Shown here piece after piece: positions 1-17,600 of a DNA stretch of 64,000 nt. The number at the start of each line of letters is the position of its first letter. The first letter of the stretch is position 1. The DNA comes from Saccharothrix sp. (GTDB lineage: Bacteria; Actinomycetota; Actinomycetes; Mycobacteriales; Pseudonocardiaceae), in NCBI RefSeq assembly GCF_031180885.1, contig NZ_JAPSLK010000045.1:1-64000 (forward strand). Direction: 5' to 3'. A program made the position numbers and the translations under genes. The notes below the pieces were generated by a model, which was not told where the DNA came from, searched no databases, and saw nothing but the letters and a program-made list of their open reading frames with translations.

Positions 1-592
1 AAAGTTTTGCGAGGTACGAGCAAAAGTTTTTGCGGAACCCGGCCCGCAGCGTGGTTGGCTTTGCCAGGCCATGCGGTGGGGGAACCGACGCCCTTCCCTC
101 CCCCATTGGCGGCCTGCCCGCCGGCGAGGCGCTTTGATCTTGAGAGCGCGCAGCGCGTTCAAGCTTGAGAGCGCGTCAGCGCCGTTCAAGAGCGCGAAGC
201 GCGTTCATCCTCCAGCAGCGCGGAGCGCGTTGCGTGACCACGCGCGCAGCGTGGAGTTGAGCGGGGAAGCGCAATTCTAAAGATCAAAAGAGCCTCGCCG
301 GCGGGCGAGCCGCCAAGGATGACACAACTACAACTGCGGGGCTTCTTGCTTGTGCCATCCCCGCATGACCCGGCAAAGCCAACCACAGATTTCCCGGGTG
401 CCGCTAAAAACTTTTGCTCGTTCCTCGCAAAACTTTTTGGCTGCACCCGGGAAATCTGTGGTAGCCCTTCGGGCGGGCCATACGGGGATGACACAAGCAA
501 GAAGCCCAAGTTGGGGTGTGTCCGCTCGGGCGGACTGCCCGCACGACAAGGTGGACTGGTTTGTCGGGCTGCGGATCTGTCTGCCGAAGGCT
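1..592. repeat. Gene-free stretch with three diverged copies of an inverted repeat
   Basis: No convincing gene lies here. Three related segments can be aligned by eye. Copy A (about 1-145) reads forward. Copy B (about 276-436) is its reverse complement: positions 1-30 match the complement of 407-436 with one difference. Copy C (about 426-520) reads forward again. B and C form a large imperfect hairpin spanning about 337-511, with arms that pair over the cttcttgcttgtg and cacagatttcccgggtg segments. Between A and B (140-275) there are short palindromic units built from agcgcg and ttcaagcttga. A related but shorter segment occurs at 29835-29895, beyond the other end of the siderophore locus. 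The hairpin could terminate transcription from the permease operon that ends at 593. I see no ORF typical of a transposase, so a non-autonomous intergenic repeat is the best description. Confidence 0.65.
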
Positions 593-1561
593 TCAGCGCT
601 TGCGCCAGAGCAGCCAGCCCAGGTACACGCCGCCCAACGCGCCGGTCGCCACCCCCACCGGCAGGTTCCCCGCGAACCGCTGAGCCGAGAAGTCCGCCGC
701 CAGCACCAGCAACGCCCCCACCCACGCGGCAGGCAGCAACCCCGCCCCCGAAGCGCGGGTCAAGCGCTTGGCCACCTGCGGCGCGATCAAGGCCACGAAA
801 GCGATCGGGCCGGCCGCCGCCGTGGCCACCGCACAAGCCGCCGTCCCCACCACCAACAGATAGACCCGACTGCCCTCCACCGGCACACCCAGCGCCCGCG
901 CCGCGTCGTCGCCCATCTCCAGCATCTCCAGCCACCGCGCGCCGAACAGCAACGCCGGCACCAGCACCACCAGCGCGATCACCGGCGGCCACAGCTGCGG
1001 CCAGCCCAGGTTGTTCAGGCTCCCGGTCAGCCACACGGTCGCCCGCGTCACGTCCGCGACACCGGCGTTGACGATCAGGTAGAAGTTGACCGCCTGCAGG
1101 ATCGCGCTGACCCCGATCCCGACCAGCACCAGCCGCAGCCCGCGCACGCCCCGCTGCCACGCCAGCACGTACACCAGCACAGCGGTCACCAGGCCACCCA
1201 CCAGCGCACCGACGGACACCGAAGTAGCACTGCCCCCGAACACCAGGATCACCAGCAGGCCACCGGTCGCGGCGCCGTAGTTGAAGCCGATGATGTCCGG
1301 GCTGCCCAAAGCGTTGCGCGACAAGCTCTGGAACACCGCGCCGCTCATCCCCAGCGCCGCACCCACCGCCAGCGCGATCAGCACGCGCGGCAGCCGCAGG
1401 TCCAGCACGGCGAAGTTGGTGATGCGGCTGCCGTTGCCGAGCAAAGTGCGCACGACGTCGAGCGGCGCCACCGGAATGGCCCCGGTGCCCAGCGCCAGCA
1501 CGCCGATGGCGAAGATCACCGCCACCAGCACCACGGAGACGGAGAGCGAACGACGGGTCAT
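593..1561 (-). CDS. FecCD-family ferric-siderophore ABC permease (second subunit)
   Basis: The 322-residue protein is a polytopic membrane protein of the FecCD/BtuC family, which forms half of the inner-membrane channel importing iron-loaded siderophores. Visible family marks are the LRLPRVLIALAVGAALGMSG segment near residue 60, the following SRNALGSPDIIGF motif that contacts the ATPase, and a C-terminal PIAFVALIAPQVAKRL segment. The ATG at 1561 is chosen because it overlaps the stop of the upstream permease in an ATGA arrangement and places MTRRSLSV directly before the first membrane helix. It is the last gene of the ligase-permease-permease unit. No ATPase gene follows before the window edge, so it must lie outside. 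The iron box before the ligase probably controls this gene too. Confidence 0.9.
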   Translation of the reverse strand: MTRRSLSVSVVLVAVIFAIGVLALGTGAIPVAPLDVVRTLLGNGSRITNFAVLDLRLPRVLIALAVGAALGMSGAVFQSLSRNALGSPDIIGFNYGAATGGLLVILVFGGSATSVSVGALVGGLVTAVLVYVLAWQRGVRGLRLVLVGIGVSAILQAVNFYLIVNAGVADVTRATVWLTGSLNNLGWPQLWPPVIALVVLVPALLFGARWLEMLEMGDDAARALGVPVEGSRVYLLVVGTAACAVATAAAGPIAFVALIAPQVAKRLTRASGAGLLPAAWVGALLVLAADFSAQRFAGNLPVGVATGALGGVYLGWLLWRKR

Positions 1562-2571
1562 GCGCGGGCCTTCCCCCGTCGTACCAGCCACAGGAACACC
1601 GGCGCGCCCAACAACGCCGTCACCACACCAACGTCGATCTCCTCGCGCGCCATGACCCGGCCCAGCACGTCCGCCAGCACCAGCAACACGGGCGCGAGCA
1701 CCGCGCAGTACAGCACCACCCACCGCTCGTCCGGCCCGGTGAACGCCCGCACCATGTGCGGCACGGCCAACCCCACGAACACCAACGGCCCCACGGCCGC
1801 CGTCGCCGCACCCGCCAACAACGTGATGGCCACCAAGGTCACCAGCCGCGTCCGCCCCAGGTGCGCGCCCAACGCCTTCCCGGCCTCGTCGCCCAAAGAC
1901 AACGCGTTCAACGGCCGCCCCATCGCGACAGCGAGCAGCAACCCCACCGCCAAGAACGGCAGAACCTCCACCAACGTGGTCCAACCGGCCCGCTCCAACG
2001 ACCCGACCGTCCAGAACCGCATCTGGTCCAACGCCTGCTGGTCGAGCAGGATCACCGCCTGCGTGATCCCGGTCAGCGCCGCCGACACCGCCGCGCCCGC
2101 CAACGCCAGCCGCACCGGCGAAGCCCCGCCGCGCCCGGCGATCGCGTACAAAGCAACACCGGCGAGCGCCGCGCCGCCGAACGCGCACCACACGAACGCC
2201 CGCAGGTCGGTCAGCCCGAACACGCTGATCGCCAGCGCCGCCGCCGTGGACGCCCCCGCGTTGACCCCGAGCAAACCCGGGTCCGCCAACGGGTTGCGCG
2301 TCAACGCCTGCATCAACGCGCCCGCCACCCCCAGCGACGCGCCGACCGCGATGCCGATGAGCGTGCGCGGAATCCGCAGCTCCCACACCACGAACGCCGA
2401 ATCCGACCCGTCCCGCTGGAACAACACGTCCAGCAGGGTGCCCAACGGGATCGACCGCGAGCCCACGGCGATGCTCAGCAACGCCACCACGACCAGCGCG
2501 ACCAGCCCGCACACCAGCCCGAAGACCCGGCGGCTCGGCGCGGCGACCCGCGCCGGGGCGGTGACGCTCAC
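1558..2571 (-). CDS. FecCD-family ferric-siderophore ABC permease (first subunit)
   Basis: The 337-residue membrane protein is a FecCD/BtuC-type permease expected to pair with the next gene product as a heterodimeric channel for a ferric siderophore. It shows the typical WELRIPRTLIGIAVGASLGVAG segment (read in two parts), the TRNPLADPGLLGV motif and the PLVFVGLAVPHMVR segment. The GTG at 2571 is preferred because it overlaps the ligase stop codon (GTGA) and gives VSVTAPARVAAPSRR before the first helix; an upstream in-frame ATG would bury the start deep in the ligase gene. The stop overlaps the next permease by four bases. Translational coupling through the three genes is therefore likely. The lipoprotein partner is probably the product of 30015-31037, on the far side of the NRPS genes. 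Confidence 0.9.
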   Translation of the reverse strand: MSVTAPARVAAPSRRVFGLVCGLVALVVVALLSIAVGSRSIPLGTLLDVLFQRDGSDSAFVVWELRIPRTLIGIAVGASLGVAGALMQALTRNPLADPGLLGVNAGASTAAALAISVFGLTDLRAFVWCAFGGAALAGVALYAIAGRGGASPVRLALAGAAVSAALTGITQAVILLDQQALDQMRFWTVGSLERAGWTTLVEVLPFLAVGLLLAVAMGRPLNALSLGDEAGKALGAHLGRTRLVTLVAITLLAGAATAAVGPLVFVGLAVPHMVRAFTGPDERWVVLYCAVLAPVLLVLADVLGRVMAREEIDVGVVTALLGAPVFLWLVRRGKARA

Positions 2572-4169
2572 CCGGCGGCCCCGGTGAGCCTGCGCACCAG
2601 CTCGACCTTGCTGACCTTGCCGACCTTGGTCAGCGGGAACGACTCCAGCGTCTCCAACCGGTCGGGCAGCTTGTAGGAGGCCACCCCACGATCCCGCAGG
2701 AACGCCGTGATCTCGCGCAACGTCGGCGCCTGCCCCTTGGGCACGATGAACGCGCACGTCCGCTCGCCCATCACCTCGTCGGGCATCCCGACCACGGCCG
2801 CGTCGTGCACGGCGGGGTGCGCCAGGAGGTGGTTCTCCAGCTCCTCGGCGGGGATCTTCTCGCCGCCGCGGTTGATCTGGTCCTTGCGCCGGCCCTCGAC
2901 CACCAGGTGTCCGGACGGCAGTTGCCGCACCACGTCACCGCTGCGGTAGAAGCCGTCCGCGGTGAACGACCGCGCGTTGTGCGCCTCGGCCTTGTAGTAG
3001 CCGCGCAGCGTGTACGGGCCGCGCGTCAGCAGCTCGCCGCTCTCGCCGGGCGCGACCGGTGAACCCTCCTCGTCGACGATCAGCACCTCGTCCGCCGGGC
3101 ACAGCGGCGCGCCCTGCGTGGTGGTCTTCAGCTCGTCGGAGTCGTCCAGGCGGGTGAAGTTCAGCAGTCCTTCGGCCATGCCGAACACCTGCTGGAGGTC
3201 GCAGCCCAGGGTCTCGCGGACGCGGGAGGCGGGTTCGGCGTTGAACTTCGCGCCGCCGACCTGGAGCAGCTCCAGTGACGACAGGTCGGCGTCCATGAAC
3301 TCCACGACGTCCATCCACAGCAACGCGATCGGCGGCACGACCGCCGTCACGGTCACCCGTTCCCGCTCGATCAGCTCGAACACGGTGTCCGCGCTGGGGT
3401 CGGGCGCGAGCACGACGGTGCCGCCGGCGGCCATCACGCCCAGCAGACCGGGGGAGGCCAGGGCGAAGTTGTGCGCGGCGGGCAGCGCGACCAGGTACAC
3501 GGTCCGCTCGGAGAAGCCGGACACCTCGGCGCTCGCGCGCGCGTTGTAGAGGTAGTCGTTGTGGCTGCGGGGGATGAGCTTCGGCGTCCCGGTGGTGCCG
3601 CCGGACAGCAGGAACAACGCGGGCGCGACCGGGTCGGGGGCGCCAAGCTCGACCGGCGCGGCCTCGGGCAGTGCCTCGAACTCGGCGGGGTCGCCCACCA
3701 CGAAGACGTGCCGCAGGGACGGCACCGCCTTGCGCACGGTCCGCGCCAGATCGCGGTAGTCGAAGTCGCCGTCGGAGTCGGCGATGAAGTAGGCGACGGC
3801 GTCGCTCAGCTCGCACAGCGGCACGATCTCGCTCTCGCGGTGCGCGGGCAGGGCGAGCACGGGCAGTGCGCCAACCCGAAGCAGCGCGAAGAACAACGCC
3901 ACGAACTCGGGGACGTTGGGCAGCTGCACGACAACGCGTTCGTCGCGGGTCAGGCCCAGGCCGTGCAGGCCGGCGGCGAGCCGGTCGGCCCACGCGTCCA
4001 GCTCGGCGTAGGTCCAGCGGGCGCCGTCGGCGGCCACCAGCGCGGTGCGCTCGGGGTGCCGGCGCGCGCCGCCCCGCAGCAGCTCGTCCAGGGGCTGATC
4101 GGTCCAGTACCCCTCCGCCCGGTACCGCTCCACCAGCTCACTGGGCCAGGGCACACAGCCGTCCAGCAT
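2568..4169 (-). CDS. Aryl-acid AMP ligase (DhbE/EntE/MbtA type)
   Basis: The 533-residue enzyme matches free-standing aryl-acid adenylating enzymes over its full length. These activate 2,3-dihydroxybenzoate or salicylate as the adenylate and load it on an aryl carrier protein, here most likely the ArCP at the start of the gene at 26408. Seen motifs are SGGTTGTPK (P-loop), HNFALASPG, LQQVFGMAEGLLN, TRGPYTLRGYYKAEAHN, RSGDVV and the C-terminal KVGKVSK lysine. In DhbE numbering the residue at 240 is Ser, as in dihydroxybenzoate enzymes, while the residue at 337 is Leu, as in salicylate enzymes, so the substrate is undecided. The ATG at 4169 has GGGAGT upstream. It heads an operon with two permeases, and an iron box lies about 30 bases upstream. 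No isochorismate or salicylate synthase gene is in the window. Confidence 0.93.
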   Translation of the reverse strand: MLDGCVPWPSELVERYRAEGYWTDQPLDELLRGGARRHPERTALVAADGARWTYAELDAWADRLAAGLHGLGLTRDERVVVQLPNVPEFVALFFALLRVGALPVLALPAHRESEIVPLCELSDAVAYFIADSDGDFDYRDLARTVRKAVPSLRHVFVVGDPAEFEALPEAAPVELGAPDPVAPALFLLSGGTTGTPKLIPRSHNDYLYNARASAEVSGFSERTVYLVALPAAHNFALASPGLLGVMAAGGTVVLAPDPSADTVFELIERERVTVTAVVPPIALLWMDVVEFMDADLSSLELLQVGGAKFNAEPASRVRETLGCDLQQVFGMAEGLLNFTRLDDSDELKTTTQGAPLCPADEVLIVDEEGSPVAPGESGELLTRGPYTLRGYYKAEAHNARSFTADGFYRSGDVVRQLPSGHLVVEGRRKDQINRGGEKIPAEELENHLLAHPAVHDAAVVGMPDEVMGERTCAFIVPKGQAPTLREITAFLRDRGVASYKLPDRLETLESFPLTKVGKVSKVELVRRLTGAAG

Positions 4170-4198
4170 CGTCGACTCCCTAGATCGCCTCGCGAAAG

Positions 4199-4217
4199 TT
4201 AGGTTAGGCTAGCCGAC
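4199..4217. promoter_or_regulatory. Iron box (DmdR/IdeR-like operator) between divergent genes
   Basis: The sequence TTAGGTTAGGCTAGCCGAC resembles the 19-base actinobacterial iron-regulator operator, with a perfect left half TTAGGTTAGGCT and a weaker right half. It sits between the ligase operon (start 4169, minus) and the exporter gene (start 4237, plus), so one site could repress both when iron is plentiful. The family consensus is known from Streptomyces and Corynebacterium; binding here is inferred. Confidence 0.75.
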
Positions 4218-4236
4218 ATACCGGAGGGAAGGTGCC

Positions 4237-5502
4237 GTGCGCCTCGGCGAACTCGTGATCGACATCTCACCCCTGCGCACGGACCCCGCCTACCGGCTGG
4301 TGTTCGCCGCGCAGACGGTGACCGTGCTGACCACCGCGTTGACCAACGTCGCGATCAACCTGCACGTCTACCAAATCACCGGCTCCTCGGTCCAGGTCGG
4401 GCTGGTGGGCCTGGTGTTCGGCGCGGCGCTGCTGGTCGGGTTGCTCGCCGGTGGCGTGCTGGCCGACCGGGCGGACCGGCGCAAGCTGATCCTCGGCTCG
4501 CGCGGGGTCGTCGCGGTCGTGCTGGGCGGGTTGGCGGTGAACGCGGCGAGCTCTTCGCCGTCGCTGCTGTTCGTGTACGTGGCGGCGGTGTTGGCGGGTG
4601 CGGTCGCGGGGTTGGGCGGGTCGGCGTTGATGGCCGTGATCCCCACCCTGGTCTCGCCCGCGCACATCACCGCCGCCGGCGCGCTGATCACGTTGACCAG
4701 CCAGTTCGGCGCGATGGTCGGGCCGTCGATCGCGGGTGTGATCGCGTCCGGTCCCGGTGTGGCGGCGTGCTTCGCCATCGACGCGCTGGGGTACGTGGCG
4801 GCGGTGGCGTTGCTGTGGCGGTTGCCGTCGATGCGCGCCGAGAGCGCCGACGAGGAGCAGCAGCACCCGTTGCGGTCGTTGGCCGAGGGCTGGAAGTTCG
4901 TGCGGGGCAACGCGGTCGTGCGCGGCCTGCTGGTGATCGACCTGTGGGCGATGGTCTTCGCGATGCCGTACGCGTTGTTCCCCCAGATGGCCGACGAGGT
5001 GTTGGGCGGCGGCGCGTACACCGTGGGCCTGCTGTTCACCGCGCCCGCCGTGGGCGCGTTCGTGGGCGGTCTGTTCAGCGGGTGGACCGGGCGGTTCAAG
5101 CACAGCGGGCGGGCGCTGATCGCGTCGGTGCTGCTGTGGGGTGTGTCGATCACCGCGTTCGGCCTGTCCGGCAACCTGTGGCCGGCCTTGTTGTGCCTGG
5201 TGATCGCCGGTGTCGGGGACACGACGTCGGAGATCCTGCGCCGGGCGCTGTTGCAGCACCACACCCCGGACCGCTTGCAGGGCCGGGTGAGCGGCCTGTG
5301 GCTGGCGCAGGCGACGTGCGGTCCGGCGGTGGGCAGCGCGGAGGCCGGTCTGGCGGCGCGGCTGCTCGGACCCGGGCTCGGCGTGGCCGCCGGCGGGATC
5401 GTGTGCATCCTCGGCGTGTGCCTGGTGGCCCTGACCATGCCCGCGCTGCGCCGGGCCGACCTGCGAGGGGAACCGTGGCCGTCGCCCGCCTCAACGGCCT
5501 GA
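4237..5502 (+). CDS. MFS siderophore exporter (EntS-like)
   Basis: The 421-residue protein has about twelve membrane segments and the MFS loop GVLADRADRRKLIL after helix 2. It matches the EntS-type MFS_3 group, commonly encoded beside catecholate or aryl-capped siderophore genes and thought to export the finished apo-siderophore. Its start is a GTG at 4237 preceded by a clear GGAGGGA ribosome site. The iron box at 4199-4217 is only 20 bases upstream. Its end overlaps the start of the alpha/beta hydrolase by 28 bases, so the two are probably translated together. Export of this particular product is inferred from position. Confidence 0.88.
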   Translation: MRLGELVIDISPLRTDPAYRLVFAAQTVTVLTTALTNVAINLHVYQITGSSVQVGLVGLVFGAALLVGLLAGGVLADRADRRKLILGSRGVVAVVLGGLAVNAASSSPSLLFVYVAAVLAGAVAGLGGSALMAVIPTLVSPAHITAAGALITLTSQFGAMVGPSIAGVIASGPGVAACFAIDALGYVAAVALLWRLPSMRAESADEEQQHPLRSLAEGWKFVRGNAVVRGLLVIDLWAMVFAMPYALFPQMADEVLGGGAYTVGLLFTAPAVGAFVGGLFSGWTGRFKHSGRALIASVLLWGVSITAFGLSGNLWPALLCLVIAGVGDTTSEILRRALLQHHTPDRLQGRVSGLWLAQATCGPAVGSAEAGLAARLLGPGLGVAAGGIVCILGVCLVALTMPALRRADLRGEPWPSPASTA

Positions 5503-6278
5503 CGATCCCCTACGACGACACCGGTTCCGGCGAGCCGGTCGTGCTGGTCATGGGCACCGGCGCCACCGGTCGGGTGTGGCACCTGCACCAGGTGCCCGCG
5601 CTGGTCGGGGCCGGGTACCGGGCGATCACGTTCGACAACCGGGGGATCACGCCGTCCCCGCCCGGGTTCACCATCGACGACCTGGTCGCCGACACCGCCG
5701 CGTTGATCGAGCACCTGGACGTGGGGCCGTGCCGGCTGGTCGGCACGTCGATGGGCGCGCAGGTGGTCGCCGAACTCGCGCTGGCCCGGCCGGACCTGGT
5801 CTCGCAGGCGGTCATGATGGCCACCCGCGGCCGTCCGGACGCGTTCCGCGCGGCGATGGCCGTGGCGGAGCGGGAGTTGCGCGAGTCGGACGTGGTGCTG
5901 CCGCCGCGGTACGAGGCGGTGAACCGGGCGCTCCGCAACCTGTCCCCGCGCACCCTCAACGACGACGAGGCCGTGCAGCAGTGGCTGGACCTCTTCGAAC
6001 TGTCGCCGATCCTGTGGACGCCGGGCCTGCGCGGCCAGCTCGACCTGGACATCACGTCGAGCAGGCTGCAGGCGTACCGGGAGATCCGGACGCCGTGCCT
6101 GGTGATCGGGTTCGCCGACGACGTCCGGCTGCCCGCGCACCTGGGCCGCGAGGTCGCCGAGGCGATCCCGACGGCGGAATTCGTGGTGCTGGACGGGTGC
6201 GGCCACTACGGCTACCTGGAACGACCCGCCGAGGTCAACTCCGCGATTCTCACCTTCTTCGCCGCTGGACACTCTTAG
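5475..6278 (+). CDS. Alpha/beta hydrolase of the siderophore operon
   Basis: The 267-residue protein has an alpha/beta-hydrolase fold with the oxyanion/early motif VVLVMGTGATG, the DNRGITPS turn, the nucleophile elbow GTSMGAQ, a late acidic residue in FADDVRLP and the histidine in GCGHYGYLERP. A complete Ser-Asp-His triad therefore seems present. The GTG at 5475 is preceded by GAGGGGA and overlaps the exporter gene. None of the four NRPS proteins has a thioesterase domain, so this enzyme is the best candidate in the window for product release or for editing mis-loaded carriers. It could equally be an esterase that opens the ferric siderophore. The sequence looks more like the general TAP/haloperoxidase-like branch than classical type II thioesterases. 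Confidence 0.8.
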   Translation: MAVARLNGLTIPYDDTGSGEPVVLVMGTGATGRVWHLHQVPALVGAGYRAITFDNRGITPSPPGFTIDDLVADTAALIEHLDVGPCRLVGTSMGAQVVAELALARPDLVSQAVMMATRGRPDAFRAAMAVAERELRESDVVLPPRYEAVNRALRNLSPRTLNDDEAVQQWLDLFELSPILWTPGLRGQLDLDITSSRLQAYREIRTPCLVIGFADDVRLPAHLGREVAEAIPTAEFVVLDGCGHYGYLERPAEVNSAILTFFAAGHS

Positions 6279-6289
6279 TCCGCCCTTAC

Positions 6290-6308
6290 TAAGGTAAGCC
6301 TCAGTTAA
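6290..6308. promoter_or_regulatory. Iron box before the mbtH-NRPS operon
   Basis: TAAGGTAAGCCTCAGTTAA matches 14 of 19 positions of the inverted iron-box consensus (TTAGGTGAGCCTAACCTAA). It lies 22 bases before the MbtH start codon and just after the hydrolase stop, where a promoter for the long NRPS operon is expected. Assignment is by pattern only. Confidence 0.7.
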
Positions 6309-6330
6309 CTTCTCGCACTGGAGGCTTGCC

Positions 6331-6537
6331 GTGACGAACCCCTTCGACGACGACAGCGGGCGCTTCTACGCGCTGGTCAACGACGAGGGTCAGTACTCGC
6401 TGTGGCCCACCTTCGCCGAGGTGCCCGCGGGCTGGCGGGTGGTGTTCGGCGAGGACTCGCGGGAGGCGTGCCTGGCCCACATCGAGGCCGCCTGGGTCGA
6501 CATGAGGCCGCGCAGCCTGGTCGAGAGCGAGCGCTGA
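6331..6537 (+). CDS. MbtH-like protein
   Basis: The 68-residue protein is a complete MbtH-family member, small proteins that bind the N-terminal part of adenylation domains and are often needed for their solubility or activity. The family signature is visible: NPFDDDSGRFYALVNDEGQ at the start, then SLWPTFAEVPAGW and a final WVDMRP segment with the conserved tryptophans. The GTG start at 6331 follows a CTGGAGG ribosome site, and the iron box at 6290-6308 is just upstream. The gene ends two bases before the NRPS-1 start. It is the only MbtH protein in the window, so it probably serves all five A domains downstream. Confidence 0.96.
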   Translation: MTNPFDDDSGRFYALVNDEGQYSLWPTFAEVPAGWRVVFGEDSREACLAHIEAAWVDMRPRSLVESER

Positions 6538-6539
6538 CG

Positions 6540-14683
<8,144 letters not shown>

Positions 14684-14699
<16 letters not shown>

Positions 14700-17600
14700 G
14701 CGACCCCATCGAGGACGTGCTGCCGCTGTCCCCGTTGCAGCAGGGCATGTTGTTCCACGCGGTCTTCGACGAGGCCGCCGACGACGTCTACACGGTCCAG
14801 TTCGTGCTGGGCCTGACCGGCGACGTCGACCCGGACCGGCTTCGCAGGGCCGCCCAAGCCCTGCTGGAGCGGCACGCCAACCTGCGCACCGCGTTCGTGC
14901 ACGAAGACGTGGACGAACCGGTCCAGGTGGTGCTCCGCGACGTCGAACTGCCCTGGAACAGCGTTGAACTGACCGAGGACGAGTTCGCGGACTTCCTCGC
15001 GAACGACCGCGAAGAGAAGTTCGAGCTGGACAACCCGCCGCTGCTGCGGATGACCCTGGTCAAGCTCGGCGACCGGGACTTCCGGCTGGTGCTGAGCAAC
15101 CACCACGTCCTGCTCGACGGCTGGTCCCTCCCGCTCCTGGTCGGCGAACTCCTCGCCCTCTACCAGGGCACCCCGCCGCCGGCACCCCGCCCCTACCGCG
15201 ACTACCTGGCCTGGCTCGCGACCCGCGACCGCGACGCATCCCTGCAAGCCTGGTCACAAGCGCTGGGCGACGTCGAAGGCCCGACCCTGCTCGCCCCGAA
15301 CGCCCCCAACTCCCCGATCCGCCCCGCCAAGCACCGACTGGACCTCCCGCAGGACCTGTCCGAACGCCTCTACGCCCGCGCCCGCGAACACGGCCTCACC
15401 GTCAACACGGTCGTCCAAGGCCTGTGGGGCCTGCTCCTGACCCGCCTGACCAACCGCGACGACGTCCTGTTCGGCGCCACCGTGTCCGGCCGCCCGGCGG
15501 ACCTGCCCGGCGTGGACGGCATGGTCGGCCTGTTCATCAACACCGTCCCGGTGCGCGTCCGCGTCGACGGAAGCCTCCTCAACGTCCTCAAAGCCGTCCA
15601 GGACGAGCAGGGCGGCCTGATCGAGCACCAGTACCTCGGCCTGACCGACGTCCAACGCGCGATCGGCCACGGCGACCTGTTCGACACCCTCGTGGTGTTC
15701 GAGAGCTACCCGGTCGACCGGGACGCCGTCGCCGAAGCCGAACGGGCCGCCGGCATCGCGATCAGCCGGGTCGAGGTCGAGGACTCCACGCACTACCCGC
15801 TGACCCTGGCCGTCGCGGCGGAGGAACGCCTGTCGGTCGTCTTCGAGCACCGACCGGACGTCTTCACCGCGCAGTGGGCGGAAACCGTCGCCGCCTGGTT
15901 CGAGCGCGCCGCAGAGGCCTTCGTCGCCGACCCGACCACCACGGCGACCCGGGTGACCCTCCTCAGCGACGACGAACTCGCCGACCTGCGCCGCTACGGC
16001 ACGGGCCAAGCGCGAGACGTCCCGGCCGCGACCCTGCCCGAGGTGCTGGCCGAGCAGGCCCGCCGCACGCCCGACGCGCTCGCGATCGTAGCGGGCACGG
16101 ACAAGCTGACGTTCGCCGAGTGGAACGCCCGCGCCAACCAGGTGGCCCGCGTCCTGAAAGACCACGGCGCCGGGCCGGAGAAGATCGTCGCGCTCAAGAT
16201 GCCCGCCGGGCCGGACATGCTGGTCGCGCTCGCGGCCGTGTTCAAGGCGGGCGCCGCCTACCTGCCGGTGGACCCGGAGTGGCCGGCCGAGCGCATCGAC
16301 TTCATGCTCGCCGACGCCGACCCGGCCATCGTGCTGACCGAACTGCCCGACGTCACGGGCGTCCCGGAAGACGACCTGCCGACCCCGCCGCACCCCGAGC
16401 ACCCGGCTTACGTCATCTACACCTCCGGCTCGACCGGGACGCCGAAGGCCGTGGTCGTGCCGCACCGGTCGATCCGGAACCTGCTGGTCAGCCACCGCGC
16501 CGACCTGTTCGACCCGGCGCAGGAGCGGCTGGGCCGCCCGCTGCGGGTGGCGCACGCGTGGCCGATGGCGTTCGACGCGTCCTGGCAGCCGATGCTGTGG
16601 ATGTTCGCCGGGCACGAGCTGCACCTGGTGCCCGCCGACGTCCGCCGGGACGCCGACCTGCTGCGCGCGTTCCTCGTCGACCACGGCATCGAGTTCGTGG
16701 AGCTGTCGCCCTCGCTGCTGGCGCAGGTCGCGTCCGAACCCGGCTGGCGCGGCGGGTTGAAGGTGCTGGGCGTGGGCGGTGAGGCGGTGCCGCCGTCGCT
16801 GTGGCGGTCGCTGCGCGACGAGCCCGACCTGGCCGTGTGGAACCTGTACGGCCCCACGGAGTGCACCGTCGACTCGGCGGCGTGCGACTTCGACCGCACC
16901 GAGAACCCGTGCATCGGTTCGCCGGTCGGCAACGCCCACGCCTACGTGCTGGACCGCCACCTGCGGCCGTGCCCGGTGGGCGTGGAGGGTGAGCTGTACC
17001 TGGCGGGCGAGGGGTTGGCGCGCGGCTACCTCAAGCGGCCGGGCACCACGGCGGAGCGGTTCGTCGCCGACCCGTTCGGCGCGCCCGGGACCCGCATGTA
17101 CCGCACCGGCGACGTGGCCCGGTGGAACGCCGAGGGCCTGATCGAACTGCTCGGCCGGGTGGACGACCAGGTCAAGATCCGCGGGTTCCGCATCGAGCCC
17201 GGCGAGATCGAGGCCGTGCTGCTGCGCGACGACCGCGTGGAACGGGCTGTTGTGGTGCCGCGGGAGGACGTTCCGGGCGTGAAGCGGCTCGTCGCCTATG
17301 TGGTGGCGAGTGGCACGGACGGGTTGCGGGAGCGCGTGGCGGCGGCCCTGCCCGAGCACATGGTGCCCGCGGCGATCGTCGCGGTCGACCGGTTCCCGTT
17401 GACCCGCAACGACAAGCTCGACGTGAAGGCACTGCCCGCGCCCGACTGCACGACAACCGCCTCCCGACCGCCCGCCACCGACCGGGAACGGCAGATCGCG
17501 GCCCTGTTCGTGGAGGTCCTGGGACTGCCCGAGGTCGGCGCGGACGACAGCTTCTTCGCGCTGGGCGGGGACAGCATCGTGTCCATGCGGCTGGTCAGCA

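Noticed and set aside
1..592. Insertion sequence at the left edge
   Set aside because: Inverted repeats are present but no transposase-like reading frame or target duplication could be found.
350..2587. A 745-codon plus-strand open frame over the permease genes
   Set aside because: It is Pro/Arg/Thr-rich without motifs, while the minus strand encodes two clear FecCD permeases with ATGA/GTGA overlaps.
5475..6278. Calling the alpha/beta hydrolase a type II thioesterase
   Set aside because: It has a catalytic triad but its text is not close to the usual NRPS type II thioesterases, so only a general hydrolase call is made.
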